DNA of 5,162 nucleotides, taken from positions 1-5,162 of the forward strand of contig JAICYA010000171.1 of assembly GCA_025934455.1 (NCBI GenBank). The letters run 5' to 3'. Position 1 is the first letter of the stretch. Every line of letters begins with the position of its first letter. The stretch is from Rudaea sp. GTDB lineage: Bacteria > Pseudomonadota > Gammaproteobacteria > Xanthomonadales > Rhodanobacteraceae. Shown here one piece after another: positions 1-5,162 of the stretch. The notes under the pieces are model-generated. The model was not told where the DNA came from. It was given only the letters and a program-made list of their open reading frames with translations, and made no database searches. A program made the position numbers and the translations under genes.

Positions 1-252
1 CGCAAGCTCGACATCCTGCGCTATTTCCAGACCGAGAACCTGCTCATCGCCGGTGGCGGCGCGCTCGCCGGCATCGTGCTCGCGATCGGCCTCAACCTGT
101 GGCTGATGCACCGCTTCGAGATGGATCGCATCCCGGTGGCGTACGTCCTGTTCGGCGTCGCCGTGGTGCTCGCGCTCGGCCAGCTCGCCGTGTTCGCGCC
201 CGCGCGGCGCGCGGCGAACGTGCCGCCGGTGGTGGCGACGCGCTCGGTGTGA
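1..252 (+). CDS. ABC transporter permease, FtsX/MacB-like, C-terminal fragment
   Basis: Frame 1 is open from the window edge to TGA at 250-252, giving the last 83 residues of a protein whose start lies upstream. Two hydrophobic stretches are visible, at about fragment residues 14-33 (NLLIAGGGALAGIVLAIGLN) and 42-61 (around VAYVLFGVAVVLALGQLAVF). Between them is a short charged loop, and after them a basic tail containing PARRAANVPPVVATRSV. Two final TM helices ending in 'PARRAA..PP..A.R' are the hallmark of the FtsX-like permease domain of MacB/LolC-type ABC transporters. These usually have four TM helices and a large periplasmic domain, work with a cytoplasmic ATPase, and drive export or mechanical work on envelope substrates. 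The substrate cannot be read here. The stop lies 61 nt before the preferred start of the regulator gene, with no terminator between, so co-transcription is plausible. The family call is firm; MacB-like rather than LolC/E-like is a judgement from the tail sequence. Confidence 0.85.
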   Translation, partial: RKLDILRYFQTENLLIAGGGALAGIVLAIGLNLWLMHRFEMDRIPVAYVLFGVAVVLALGQLAVFAPARRAANVPPVVATRSV

Positions 253-294
253 GCGCGAGCATTGCAACCCTTTTGCGCGTGCCGGCATCCATGT

Positions 295-318
295 CGGCAT
301 GCGAAAATGCGGCATGCG
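295..318 (+). repeat. Short direct repeat CGGCATGCG at the regulator start
   Basis: CGGCATGCG occurs at 295-303 and again at 310-318, a 15-nt period, each copy containing the palindrome GCATGC. Each copy carries one of the two in-frame ATG candidates (299 and 314) of the response regulator gene. It could be a chance duplication that created a second start, or a pair of protein-binding half sites. No function can be read from it. Confidence 0.4.
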
Positions 319-1654
319 CACTGTTCTGATCATCGACGACAATCCCGCGATCGGGCAGGCCCTGTCGCTGCTGTTGTCGCTCAACGACATCCGTCCGCGC
401 ACCGCGGCCTCGCCCGAAGAAGGTTTGGCGCTGCTCGCGCGCGAGCGCGTGGACGTGGTTATCGCCGACATGAACTTCAGCGTCGACACGACCTCGGGCG
501 AGGAGGGCGCCGCGCTGTTCCGCGCGATCCGCGCGCGCCATCCTGATTTGCCGGTGATCCTGCTCACCGCGTGGACGCATCTGGAAGCCGCGGTGGAACT
601 GGTCAAGGCCGGCGCGGCCGATTACCTGGCCAAACCGTGGGACGACGCCAAGTTGCTCGCTACGGTCGAGAACCTTCTCGAATTGTCCGAGAATGCACGC
701 GTCGCGGAAACCGCGCGCGTCTCGCACCGCAAGCGCCGCGAGGCGCTGGAACGCGATTTCGATCTGTGCGGCATCGTGTTCGCGTCCGACGAAATGCTGC
801 GCACGCTGGAACTGGCCTGCCGCGTGGCACGCGCCGACGTGCCGGTGCTCATTACCGGACCGAATGGTGCCGGCAAGGAACGCATCGCGCAGATCGTGCA
901 TGCGAATTCTGCGGTGCGCACGAAACCGCTGGTCGCGGTCAACTGCGGCGCATTGCCGGGCGAATTGATCGAAGCCGAATTGTTCGGCGCCGAAGCCGGT
1001 GCGTTCACGGGCGCGACGCGCGCGCGCGAGGGCCGCTTCGAGGCGGCTGATGGTGGCACGCTGTTTCTCGACGAGATCGGCAACCTGCCGCCGGCGGGAC
1101 AGATGAAACTGCTGCGCGTGCTCGAAACCGGCGAATTCGAACGCCTGGGTTCAACGCGCACGCGCCGCGTGAAAGTGCGCGTGATCAGCGCGACCAATGC
1201 CGATCTGCCGGCGCTGATCCGCGATGGCAGGTTCCGCGAAGACCTTTACTATCGCCTCAACACCATCCAGATCGCGCTGCCGCCGCTGGTCGAACGCGGC
1301 GACGACATCCTTCCGCTCGCGGAATATTTCCTCAATGGCGCGGCGGTGCTGTCGGATGCGGCGCGCGATGCGCTCGCGGATTATTCCTGGCCCGGCAGCG
1401 TGCGCGAACTCAAGAACGCCCTCGACCGCGCGAAACTGCTGTGCGGCGATGGCGAGATCGGCGTCGAACATCTTGGCCTGCCTGCGAGTGCCGGCGCCGC
1501 GTCGCGCAACCTGGACGAACCGTCGCGCGAAGCGGTGGAGGATGCGCTCAGGAAACACGCCGGCGTGATCAGTCGCGCGGCGCGCGCGCTCGGATTGTCG
1601 CGACAGGCGTTGTATCGGCGGATGCAAAGATACGGATTTCCGGTGCAGAATTGA
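314..1654 (+). CDS. Sigma-54-dependent response regulator (NtrC family), receiver-AAA+-Fis HTH
   Basis: Phosphorylation-controlled activator of sigma-54 RNA polymerase. The reading frame is open from ATG 299 (451 aa). I prefer ATG 314 (446 aa) because MRTVLIIDDN is the usual compact receiver start; neither ATG has a clear Shine-Dalgarno. Numbering from 299: receiver about 7-128, with acidic D13/D14, phospho-acceptor D57, T90 and K112. The AAA+ domain spans about 155-381, with Walker A 187-194 (GPNGAGKE), intact GAFTGA sigma-54 loop 234-239, Walker B 254-259 (TLFLDE), arginine-finger region 312-320 (FREDLYYRL) and sensor II WPGSVREL 364-371. The C-terminal Fis-type helix-turn-helix covers about 410-447 (ISRAARALGLSRQALYRRM). 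It is therefore complete and should hydrolyse ATP and open sigma-54 promoters. Oddities are a longer loop after D57, an unusual Walker A, and a short segment before the sensor II region. Its partner is the histidine kinase starting 5 nt downstream. Likely targets, inferred from position only, include the adjacent ABC transporter operon. Confidence 0.95.
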   Translation: MRTVLIIDDNPAIGQALSLLLSLNDIRPRTAASPEEGLALLARERVDVVIADMNFSVDTTSGEEGAALFRAIRARHPDLPVILLTAWTHLEAAVELVKAGAADYLAKPWDDAKLLATVENLLELSENARVAETARVSHRKRREALERDFDLCGIVFASDEMLRTLELACRVARADVPVLITGPNGAGKERIAQIVHANSAVRTKPLVAVNCGALPGELIEAELFGAEAGAFTGATRAREGRFEAADGGTLFLDEIGNLPPAGQMKLLRVLETGEFERLGSTRTRRVKVRVISATNADLPALIRDGRFREDLYYRLNTIQIALPPLVERGDDILPLAEYFLNGAAVLSDAARDALADYSWPGSVRELKNALDRAKLLCGDGEIGVEHLGLPASAGAASRNLDEPSREAVEDALRKHAGVISRAARALGLSRQALYRRMQRYGFPVQN

Positions 1655-1659
1655 CGCGC

Positions 1660-2964
1660 ATGCGCGCGTTCACCCTCGAAGGCAAACTCGTCGGACTGTT
1701 GTTCGCGACGGCGGTCGTGGCCGCGGTTCTTGGCGGCCTGCTCGGCGCGCGCTGGGGCGACGGCGCGCTGGCGGCATTGGTGGCGATCGCGATTCTGACC
1801 GTGCCGCTGGTATTGCTCGCGCGCCTGGCGATCAAGCCGATCCGACGCCTGCTGCGTGCCTTGTCCGGCAGCGTGGCCAGCTATCGCGACGGCGACTACA
1901 GCCTGTCGCTGGCCTCGCGCCGCGGCGATGAAATCGGCGCGCTGATCGAGGCCCACAATGCACTCGGCCAGGCGTTGCGCGGGCAGCGTCAAAATCTGGT
2001 ACAGCGCGAATTGCTGCTCGACACGGTGATGCAGCACACGCCGACCGCGCTGCTGCTGGTCGACGCACACGAACGCGTGGTCTACGCGAACCTTGCCGCG
2101 CGGCACCTGCTCAACGACGGCAAGAGTCCGCTCGGGCTCGCCTTCGCCGAATTGCTCGAGGGCTGTCCGCCGGAGATCGGCCAGGCGCTCGCGGCTGGAC
2201 AGGACAGCCTGACCAGCGTGCCACTGGACGGCAGCGAGGAAGTCTTCCATCTCTCTCGCCGCGATTTCCGCCTGCAGGGACGCCCGCATCGGCTGTACCT
2301 GGTGCAGCGCATGACGCGCGAGCTGTCGCGGCAGGAGGTGGCGGCGTGGAAGCGCGTGATTCGCGTGATCAGCCACGAACTGAACAATTCGCTGGCGCCG
2401 ATTTCTTCGCTTGCGCATTCCGGCACGGAGTTGGCCCGGCGCGGCGACATGGAACGCCTGCCGCAAGTCTTCTCCGGCATCGGCGAACGCGCGCGCCACC
2501 TGCACGGCTTCATCGCCAGCTACGCGGATTTCGCGCGCTTGCCGGCGCCGCGCTGCGCGAGGATCGAGTGGGCGCCGTTCATCGACGGCCTGCGCCAGCA
2601 CGCGGCGTTCGTCCTGGTCGGCAAATTGCCGGACCGACCCGGCTGGTTCGATGCCGCACAAATCGAGCAGGTGCTGATCAACCTGCTCAAGAATGCGCAC
2701 GAATCGGGCAGTGCGGCGGACGCCGTGCAGATCAGCATCGTGGCCGGGGGCGACCAGCGCATCATCGTGTCCGATCGCGGTCCGGGCATGAACGAATCCG
2801 TGCTGGCGCAGGCCCTGCTGCCGTTCTATTCGACCAAGCGCAGCGGCACGGGTTTAGGTCTGGCGCTGGCGCGCGAAATAACCGAGGCGCACGGCGGCCG
2901 CGTCACGCTGGCCAATCGCGATGGCGGCGGGCTGCGGGTCAGCCTGATCCTGCCGAACACCTAG
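1660..2964 (+). CDS. Membrane sensor histidine kinase, TM2-HAMP-PAS-HisKA-HATPase (NtrY-like)
   Basis: Autophosphorylating sensor kinase of 434 aa, expected to phosphorylate D57 of the regulator just upstream. The frame stays open back to 1441, but that part lies inside the regulator gene. ATG 1660, 5 nt after the regulator's TGA, immediately precedes the first membrane helix, so I chose it. TTG 1651 is a weaker alternative, and no strong Shine-Dalgarno is visible. Domains: TM1 about 10-29; a loop of only about six residues (ARWGDG); TM2 about 36-56; HAMP about 54-108 with DEIG at 90-93; PAS about 117-220 (TPTALLLVDAHERVVYANLA); HisKA with phosphoacceptor H239 in SHELNNSLAP; HATPase with N box NLLKNAHES around N345, G1 DRGPGM 372-377, F box FYSTK 389-393 and G2 GTGLGLA 396-402. 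All catalytic motifs are present, so it should be active. With almost no periplasmic part, the signal is probably cytoplasmic through PAS, within the membrane, or from a partner protein. HELNN places it near the NtrY-type kinases that pair with sigma-54 regulators; the ligand is unknown. Confidence 0.95.
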   Translation: MRAFTLEGKLVGLLFATAVVAAVLGGLLGARWGDGALAALVAIAILTVPLVLLARLAIKPIRRLLRALSGSVASYRDGDYSLSLASRRGDEIGALIEAHNALGQALRGQRQNLVQRELLLDTVMQHTPTALLLVDAHERVVYANLAARHLLNDGKSPLGLAFAELLEGCPPEIGQALAAGQDSLTSVPLDGSEEVFHLSRRDFRLQGRPHRLYLVQRMTRELSRQEVAAWKRVIRVISHELNNSLAPISSLAHSGTELARRGDMERLPQVFSGIGERARHLHGFIASYADFARLPAPRCARIEWAPFIDGLRQHAAFVLVGKLPDRPGWFDAAQIEQVLINLLKNAHESGSAADAVQISIVAGGDQRIIVSDRGPGMNESVLAQALLPFYSTKRSGTGLGLALAREITEAHGGRVTLANRDGGGLRVSLILPNT

Positions 2965-2994
2965 CCAGCGCGCCGTTTCCCCTGCGCAGTCCGA

Positions 2995-3003
2995 TGCTAT
3001 GAT
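2995..3003 (+). promoter_or_regulatory. Putative extended -10 promoter (TGCTATGAT) of the Ser/Thr kinase gene
   Basis: The gap after the histidine kinase gene contains TGCTATGAT: a -10 hexamer TATGAT (2998-3003, one mismatch to TATAAT) preceded by the TGn extension. A weak -35 candidate, TTTCCC at 2976-2981, lies 16 nt upstream and matches only half of TTGACA, as is tolerated with an extended -10. Transcription would begin near 3009-3011, just at or before the G-rich Shine-Dalgarno at 3010-3015, leaving a leader of only about 13 nt. If real, the kinase gene and the exported protein behind it are expressed independently of the two-component genes. This is motif evidence only; read-through from upstream is also possible, as no terminator is seen. 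Confidence 0.45.
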
Positions 3004-3009
3004 GGCTGC

Positions 3010-3015
3010 GGGGGA
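3010..3015 (+). promoter_or_regulatory. Shine-Dalgarno GGGGGA that decides the Ser/Thr kinase start
   Basis: GGGGGA ends 7 nt before ATG 3023, a normal spacing. The two in-frame ATGs at 2999 and 3002 lack any purine-rich sequence upstream and overlap the proposed -10 box, so they would not be in the main transcript. This supports ATG 3023 as the start. The motif is G-rich and not a perfect AGGAGG match. Confidence 0.5.
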
Positions 3016-3022
3016 TAGTGCG

Positions 3023-5086
3023 ATGGGCAACGGTTTCATCCAGATTCCCGGGTACGAGATCCTGCGTCCACTGGGCGCGGGCGGCATGTCGACCGTGTAC
3101 CTGGCTCTGCAACGTTCGCTGGACCGTACCGTGGCGATCAAGGTCATGCGCCGCGGGGTGGATGCAGCCGCGGCCGACGCTGCCCAGGGCGAAAAGCGCT
3201 TCCTGCTCGAAGGCCGCATGATGGCGAAGTTGCCGCACCGCAATATCGTCGCGGTGTACGACATCGTCAGCAACGAGGACATCGCCTACATTGCGATGGA
3301 ATACCTGGGCGGCGGCGCGCTCACCGACCGCATGCGCACCGGCATCGCGCTCGCCGACGCGATCGCGGTGATCGTGCAGATCGCCGGTGCCTTGGAGTTC
3401 GCGCACGAACACGGCGTCGTGCACCGCGACCTGAAGCCCGCCAACATCATGTTCCGCGATTCCGGCACGCCGGTACTGACCGACTTCGGCATCGCCCGCT
3501 ACCAGGACGGTTCGGCCACGCGCCTGACCCAGACCGGCATGCTCGTGGGCACGCCCACTTACATGAGCCCGGAGCAGATCAACGGCCTGCAGGTCGACGG
3601 CCGCGCCGACCAGTACAGCCTCGGCATACTCTTCTACGAATTGCTCACCGGGGCGCCGCCGTTCCGCGGCGACACGCCGATCGCGGTGCTGATGGCGCAC
3701 CTGACCCAGGCACCGGCGCCGCTGCCGGCGGAGTTCGCCGCGTTCCAGGACATTTTCGACCGCGTGCTCGCCAAGAACCGCGACGAACGCTATGCCACGC
3801 TCAAGGCTTTCAGCGACGACCTCAAATCGCGCCTCGTGCACAGCGACACCTTGCTGATGCGCCTGCAGCTCGATCCGAACCAGACCTCGTCCGAACAATT
3901 GCGCGCGCTTGGTTTTTACACCAGCACGCCGAGCAGTGGCGGCCTGCGCGCGAGCCTGTCCGGCCAGCATCCGATCCCGACCGTCGCGGCGCCGACGCCT
4001 GACGCGGCGTCGGCATCCGCGCCGACACCGGGCTTGCGCAAGTGGTGGCCGGCGGTCGCCGCGATTGGCGCCGTGCTTGTGCTGGTCGTGTTGTGGGGAT
4101 TGTTCGGACATCGCCGCCTGAGCCACGACGAACAGGAACTGGTGAACCTGTGGAACGACCGCGCCGCGGAGTTGATCAAGTCCGGGCAACTCGTCGTGGC
4201 CGCGCCCGGCAGCGACGGCAGCGCGCTGGATTTCGTGCACAAGGTCGAGCAAAAAGATCCGGGCAATTCGCGCGCCGTGGAAGCGCGTGCGCAGATCGGC
4301 AAGCTGCTGGCTGCGCAGGGCGACGCGGCGCTGGCCGGAAAGCGCATCGGCGATGCGGAAAAAATCGATGTCGACGCGCTCAAGGCGCTGCCGGGCGACG
4401 CATCCCTGGTTGCCTTGCAACAGCGCATCGCACAGGCGCGCGAGCAGGTGCGCGCGCAGGTGCAGGCCGACGCGCAAGCCGCGGACACGCGCCACAAGGC
4501 GCAGGCACAGGTGGCAACGCTGCTCGATTCCGGCACCGATCCGGAACTGCGCGCCGCGTTCGACGGCATCACCCAACTGCTGGCCCAGGATGCGACGGAT
4601 GCCGACACGCAGGCCCTGCGCGCGCGCGCCGTCGCCGCGATGGGCAAGCGCTTGCAATCTGCCGCCGGCAGCGAGGATTTCGATGCGCTGGCCGGTTTCG
4701 TCAAGGGCCGCGATGCCGCCTGGGCGAACGATCCGGCCTGGGCGGGAATGCTGCGCGACATGCCGGCGTGGCGCGCGAAAATCGTGGCGAATGCGCAGGC
4801 GCAAGCCGCCGCCAATGCCGGCGAATTGCTGCTCAACGCAACGCCGTGGGCGCGCGTGGATGCCGTGGCCGACGGCAGCGGACGCGCGGTGACGCTGCCC
4901 GACGACAGCAGCACGCCCTTGCTGTTGAAATTGCCGGCCGGTACCTACAGCGTGGTCTTCCGCCAGCCGCTGGACGGCAAGAGCAAGCAGTTGACGGTAA
5001 GCATCGAAGGACAAAAACGCGCCACCCTGTCCGCGTCCTTCGCGGCACCGGATGCGAAGGAGTATTTCAAGCATGCGGGCTTGTAG
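3023..5086 (+). CDS. Transmembrane Hanks-type serine/threonine protein kinase with periplasmic helical region and C-terminal PEGA-like domain
   Basis: Phosphorylates Ser/Thr on cytoplasmic proteins; 687 aa from ATG 3023 (695 from ATG 2999). Kinase domain about 11-273: glycine loop GAGGMSTV 18-25, ATP-binding lysine K40 (VAIK), helix-C E63, catalytic loop HRDLKPAN 134-141 with D136 and N141, DFG 154-156, and activation segment ending GTPTYMSPEQ 176-185. All key residues are present. It is an RD kinase, so activation-loop autophosphorylation is likely. A Pro/Ala/Ser/Thr-rich linker at about 276-338 leads to one TM helix at about 341-361 (WWPAVAAIGAVLVLVVLWGL), preceded by R339-K340. The remaining 326 residues should be periplasmic: an Ala/Gln/Asp-rich, mainly helical region at about 370-595, perhaps coiled coil or degenerate TPR, then a PEGA-like beta domain at about 600-672 (GELLLNATPWARV, LPAGTYSVVF). 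PEGA domains are common in surface and sensor proteins. No PASTA repeats are present. The stop overlaps the next gene by 14 nt, suggesting translational coupling. Substrate and signal are unknown. Confidence 0.95.
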   Translation: MGNGFIQIPGYEILRPLGAGGMSTVYLALQRSLDRTVAIKVMRRGVDAAAADAAQGEKRFLLEGRMMAKLPHRNIVAVYDIVSNEDIAYIAMEYLGGGALTDRMRTGIALADAIAVIVQIAGALEFAHEHGVVHRDLKPANIMFRDSGTPVLTDFGIARYQDGSATRLTQTGMLVGTPTYMSPEQINGLQVDGRADQYSLGILFYELLTGAPPFRGDTPIAVLMAHLTQAPAPLPAEFAAFQDIFDRVLAKNRDERYATLKAFSDDLKSRLVHSDTLLMRLQLDPNQTSSEQLRALGFYTSTPSSGGLRASLSGQHPIPTVAAPTPDAASASAPTPGLRKWWPAVAAIGAVLVLVVLWGLFGHRRLSHDEQELVNLWNDRAAELIKSGQLVVAAPGSDGSALDFVHKVEQKDPGNSRAVEARAQIGKLLAAQGDAALAGKRIGDAEKIDVDALKALPGDASLVALQQRIAQAREQVRAQVQADAQAADTRHKAQAQVATLLDSGTDPELRAAFDGITQLLAQDATDADTQALRARAVAAMGKRLQSAAGSEDFDALAGFVKGRDAAWANDPAWAGMLRDMPAWRAKIVANAQAQAAANAGELLLNATPWARVDAVADGSGRAVTLPDDSSTPLLLKLPAGTYSVVFRQPLDGKSKQLTVSIEGQKRATLSASFAAPDAKEYFKHAGL
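5057..5062 (+). promoter_or_regulatory. Strong ribosome binding site AAGGAG for the exported-protein gene
   Basis: AAGGAG sits inside the last codons of the Ser/Thr kinase gene, 10 nt before ATG 5073. It is the best Shine-Dalgarno match in the window and fixes the start of the downstream gene even though that gene overlaps the kinase stop. Confidence 0.7.
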
Positions 5087-5162
5087 TTTCCTGCTTGCTG
5101 CATTTGCCCTGGCTGCGTCCACCGCGGCGCGGGCCGATTTCGCCGACGACTACGTTGCCGGC
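5073..5162 (+). CDS. Exported protein with signal peptide, N-terminal fragment (function unknown)
   Basis: ATG 5073 opens a frame that runs to the window edge (30 codons, no stop), overlapping the kinase stop by 14 nt in another frame. The translation begins MRACSFLLAAFALAASTAARA and continues DFADDYVAG. It shows a basic N-terminus, a hydrophobic core of about 12-14 residues, and an A-R-A cleavage site after residue 21, which is a typical Sec signal peptide. C4 does not lie in a lipobox, so a lipoprotein is not indicated. The product is thus probably periplasmic or outer-membrane. Together with the strong AAGGAG ribosome binding site and the overlap, this makes it a co-expressed partner of the Ser/Thr kinase, whose C-terminal region would face the same compartment. 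The mature protein is too short here to name a family. Confidence 0.75.
   Translation, partial: MRACSFLLAAFALAASTAARADFADDYVAG

Noticed and set aside
253..313. A promoter upstream of the response regulator (for example TTGCAA at 262-267 as -35, or a GG-N10-GC sigma-54 site)
   Set aside because: No acceptable -10 follows at 16-18 nt and no GG-N10-GC pair fits; transcription from the permease operon is simpler.
826..843. Inverted repeat GGCACG / CGTGCC with 6-nt spacer
   Set aside because: It lies inside the regulator's coding sequence, the spacing suits neither an operator nor a terminator clearly, and short GC palindromes are frequent in such DNA.
92..901. A 269-codon open frame on the - strand opposite the permease end and regulator
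   Set aside because: No domain is recognisable and it ends in a low-complexity Arg/Ala/Pro run; the + strand genes explain the region.
1052..1070. TGGCACGCTGTTTCTC as a sigma-54 promoter (-24/-12)
   Set aside because: The -24 part matches but the GC at -12 is absent, and the bases encode the conserved Walker B stretch GGTLFLDE.
1441..1659. N-terminal extension of the histidine kinase to ATG 1441
   Set aside because: These 73 codons overlap the regulator's C-terminal DNA-binding domain in another frame, are Arg-rich, and precede a natural membrane-helix start at 1660.
1381..2700. A 439-codon open frame on the - strand across the histidine kinase gene
   Set aside because: It is Arg/Gln/Ala-rich without motifs and spans the end of one well-supported gene and most of another; it is a composition shadow.
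2965..2998. A rho-independent terminator after the histidine kinase gene
   Set aside because: No stable hairpin followed by a T run is present in this stretch.
2939..5122. A 727-codon open frame on the - strand covering the whole Ser/Thr kinase gene
   Set aside because: Its translation is rich in Arg, His, Gln and Gly with no recognisable domain, and it mirrors a gene with every kinase motif intact. Long antisense frames are expected where the third codon position is strongly G/C.

Overview
The window is GC-rich bacterial DNA, roughly two-thirds G+C by eye. It is densely coding and every supported gene lies on the + strand. It resembles a gammaproteobacterium of the Xanthomonadales (Lysobacteraceae or Rhodanobacteraceae). 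The clues are the C/G-biased third codon positions, a FtsX-like permease followed by a sigma-54 activator and a HELNN-type PAS histidine kinase, and a large Ser/Thr kinase with a periplasmic tail. That placement rests on remembered family resemblance, not on a search.

Layout: (1) 1-252 is the last 83 residues of a MacB/FtsX-like ABC transporter permease, cut by the window edge. (2) About 314-1654 encodes an NtrC-type response regulator with receiver, AAA+ sigma-54-interacting domain (intact GAFTGA loop) and Fis-type helix-turn-helix. (3) 1660-2964 encodes its likely partner, a membrane histidine kinase with two TM helices, HAMP, PAS, HisKA and HATPase domains, starting 5 nt after the regulator's stop. 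(4) A 58-nt gap carries a good extended -10 promoter and a G-rich Shine-Dalgarno sequence. (5) 3023-5086 encodes a transmembrane Hanks-type Ser/Thr protein kinase with a helical periplasmic region and a C-terminal PEGA-like domain. (6) A new gene begins at 5073, overlapping the kinase stop behind a strong AAGGAG ribosome binding site. It encodes an exported protein cut off after 30 codons.

The first three genes look like one functional block: the histidine kinase should phosphorylate the regulator, which would activate sigma-54 promoters, plausibly including that of the adjacent transporter operon. The kinase has almost no periplasmic sensing loop, so it may read its signal in the membrane, through PAS, or through the transporter itself. 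The Ser/Thr kinase and the exported protein behind it form a second unit, probably with its own promoter. No RNA genes, mobile elements, CRISPR arrays, convincing terminators or sigma-54 promoters were seen. There is no gene-free stretch over 300 bases. Nothing here is an obviously undescribed system; the most notable points are divergent features of the regulator and the possible transporter-kinase sensing arrangement.
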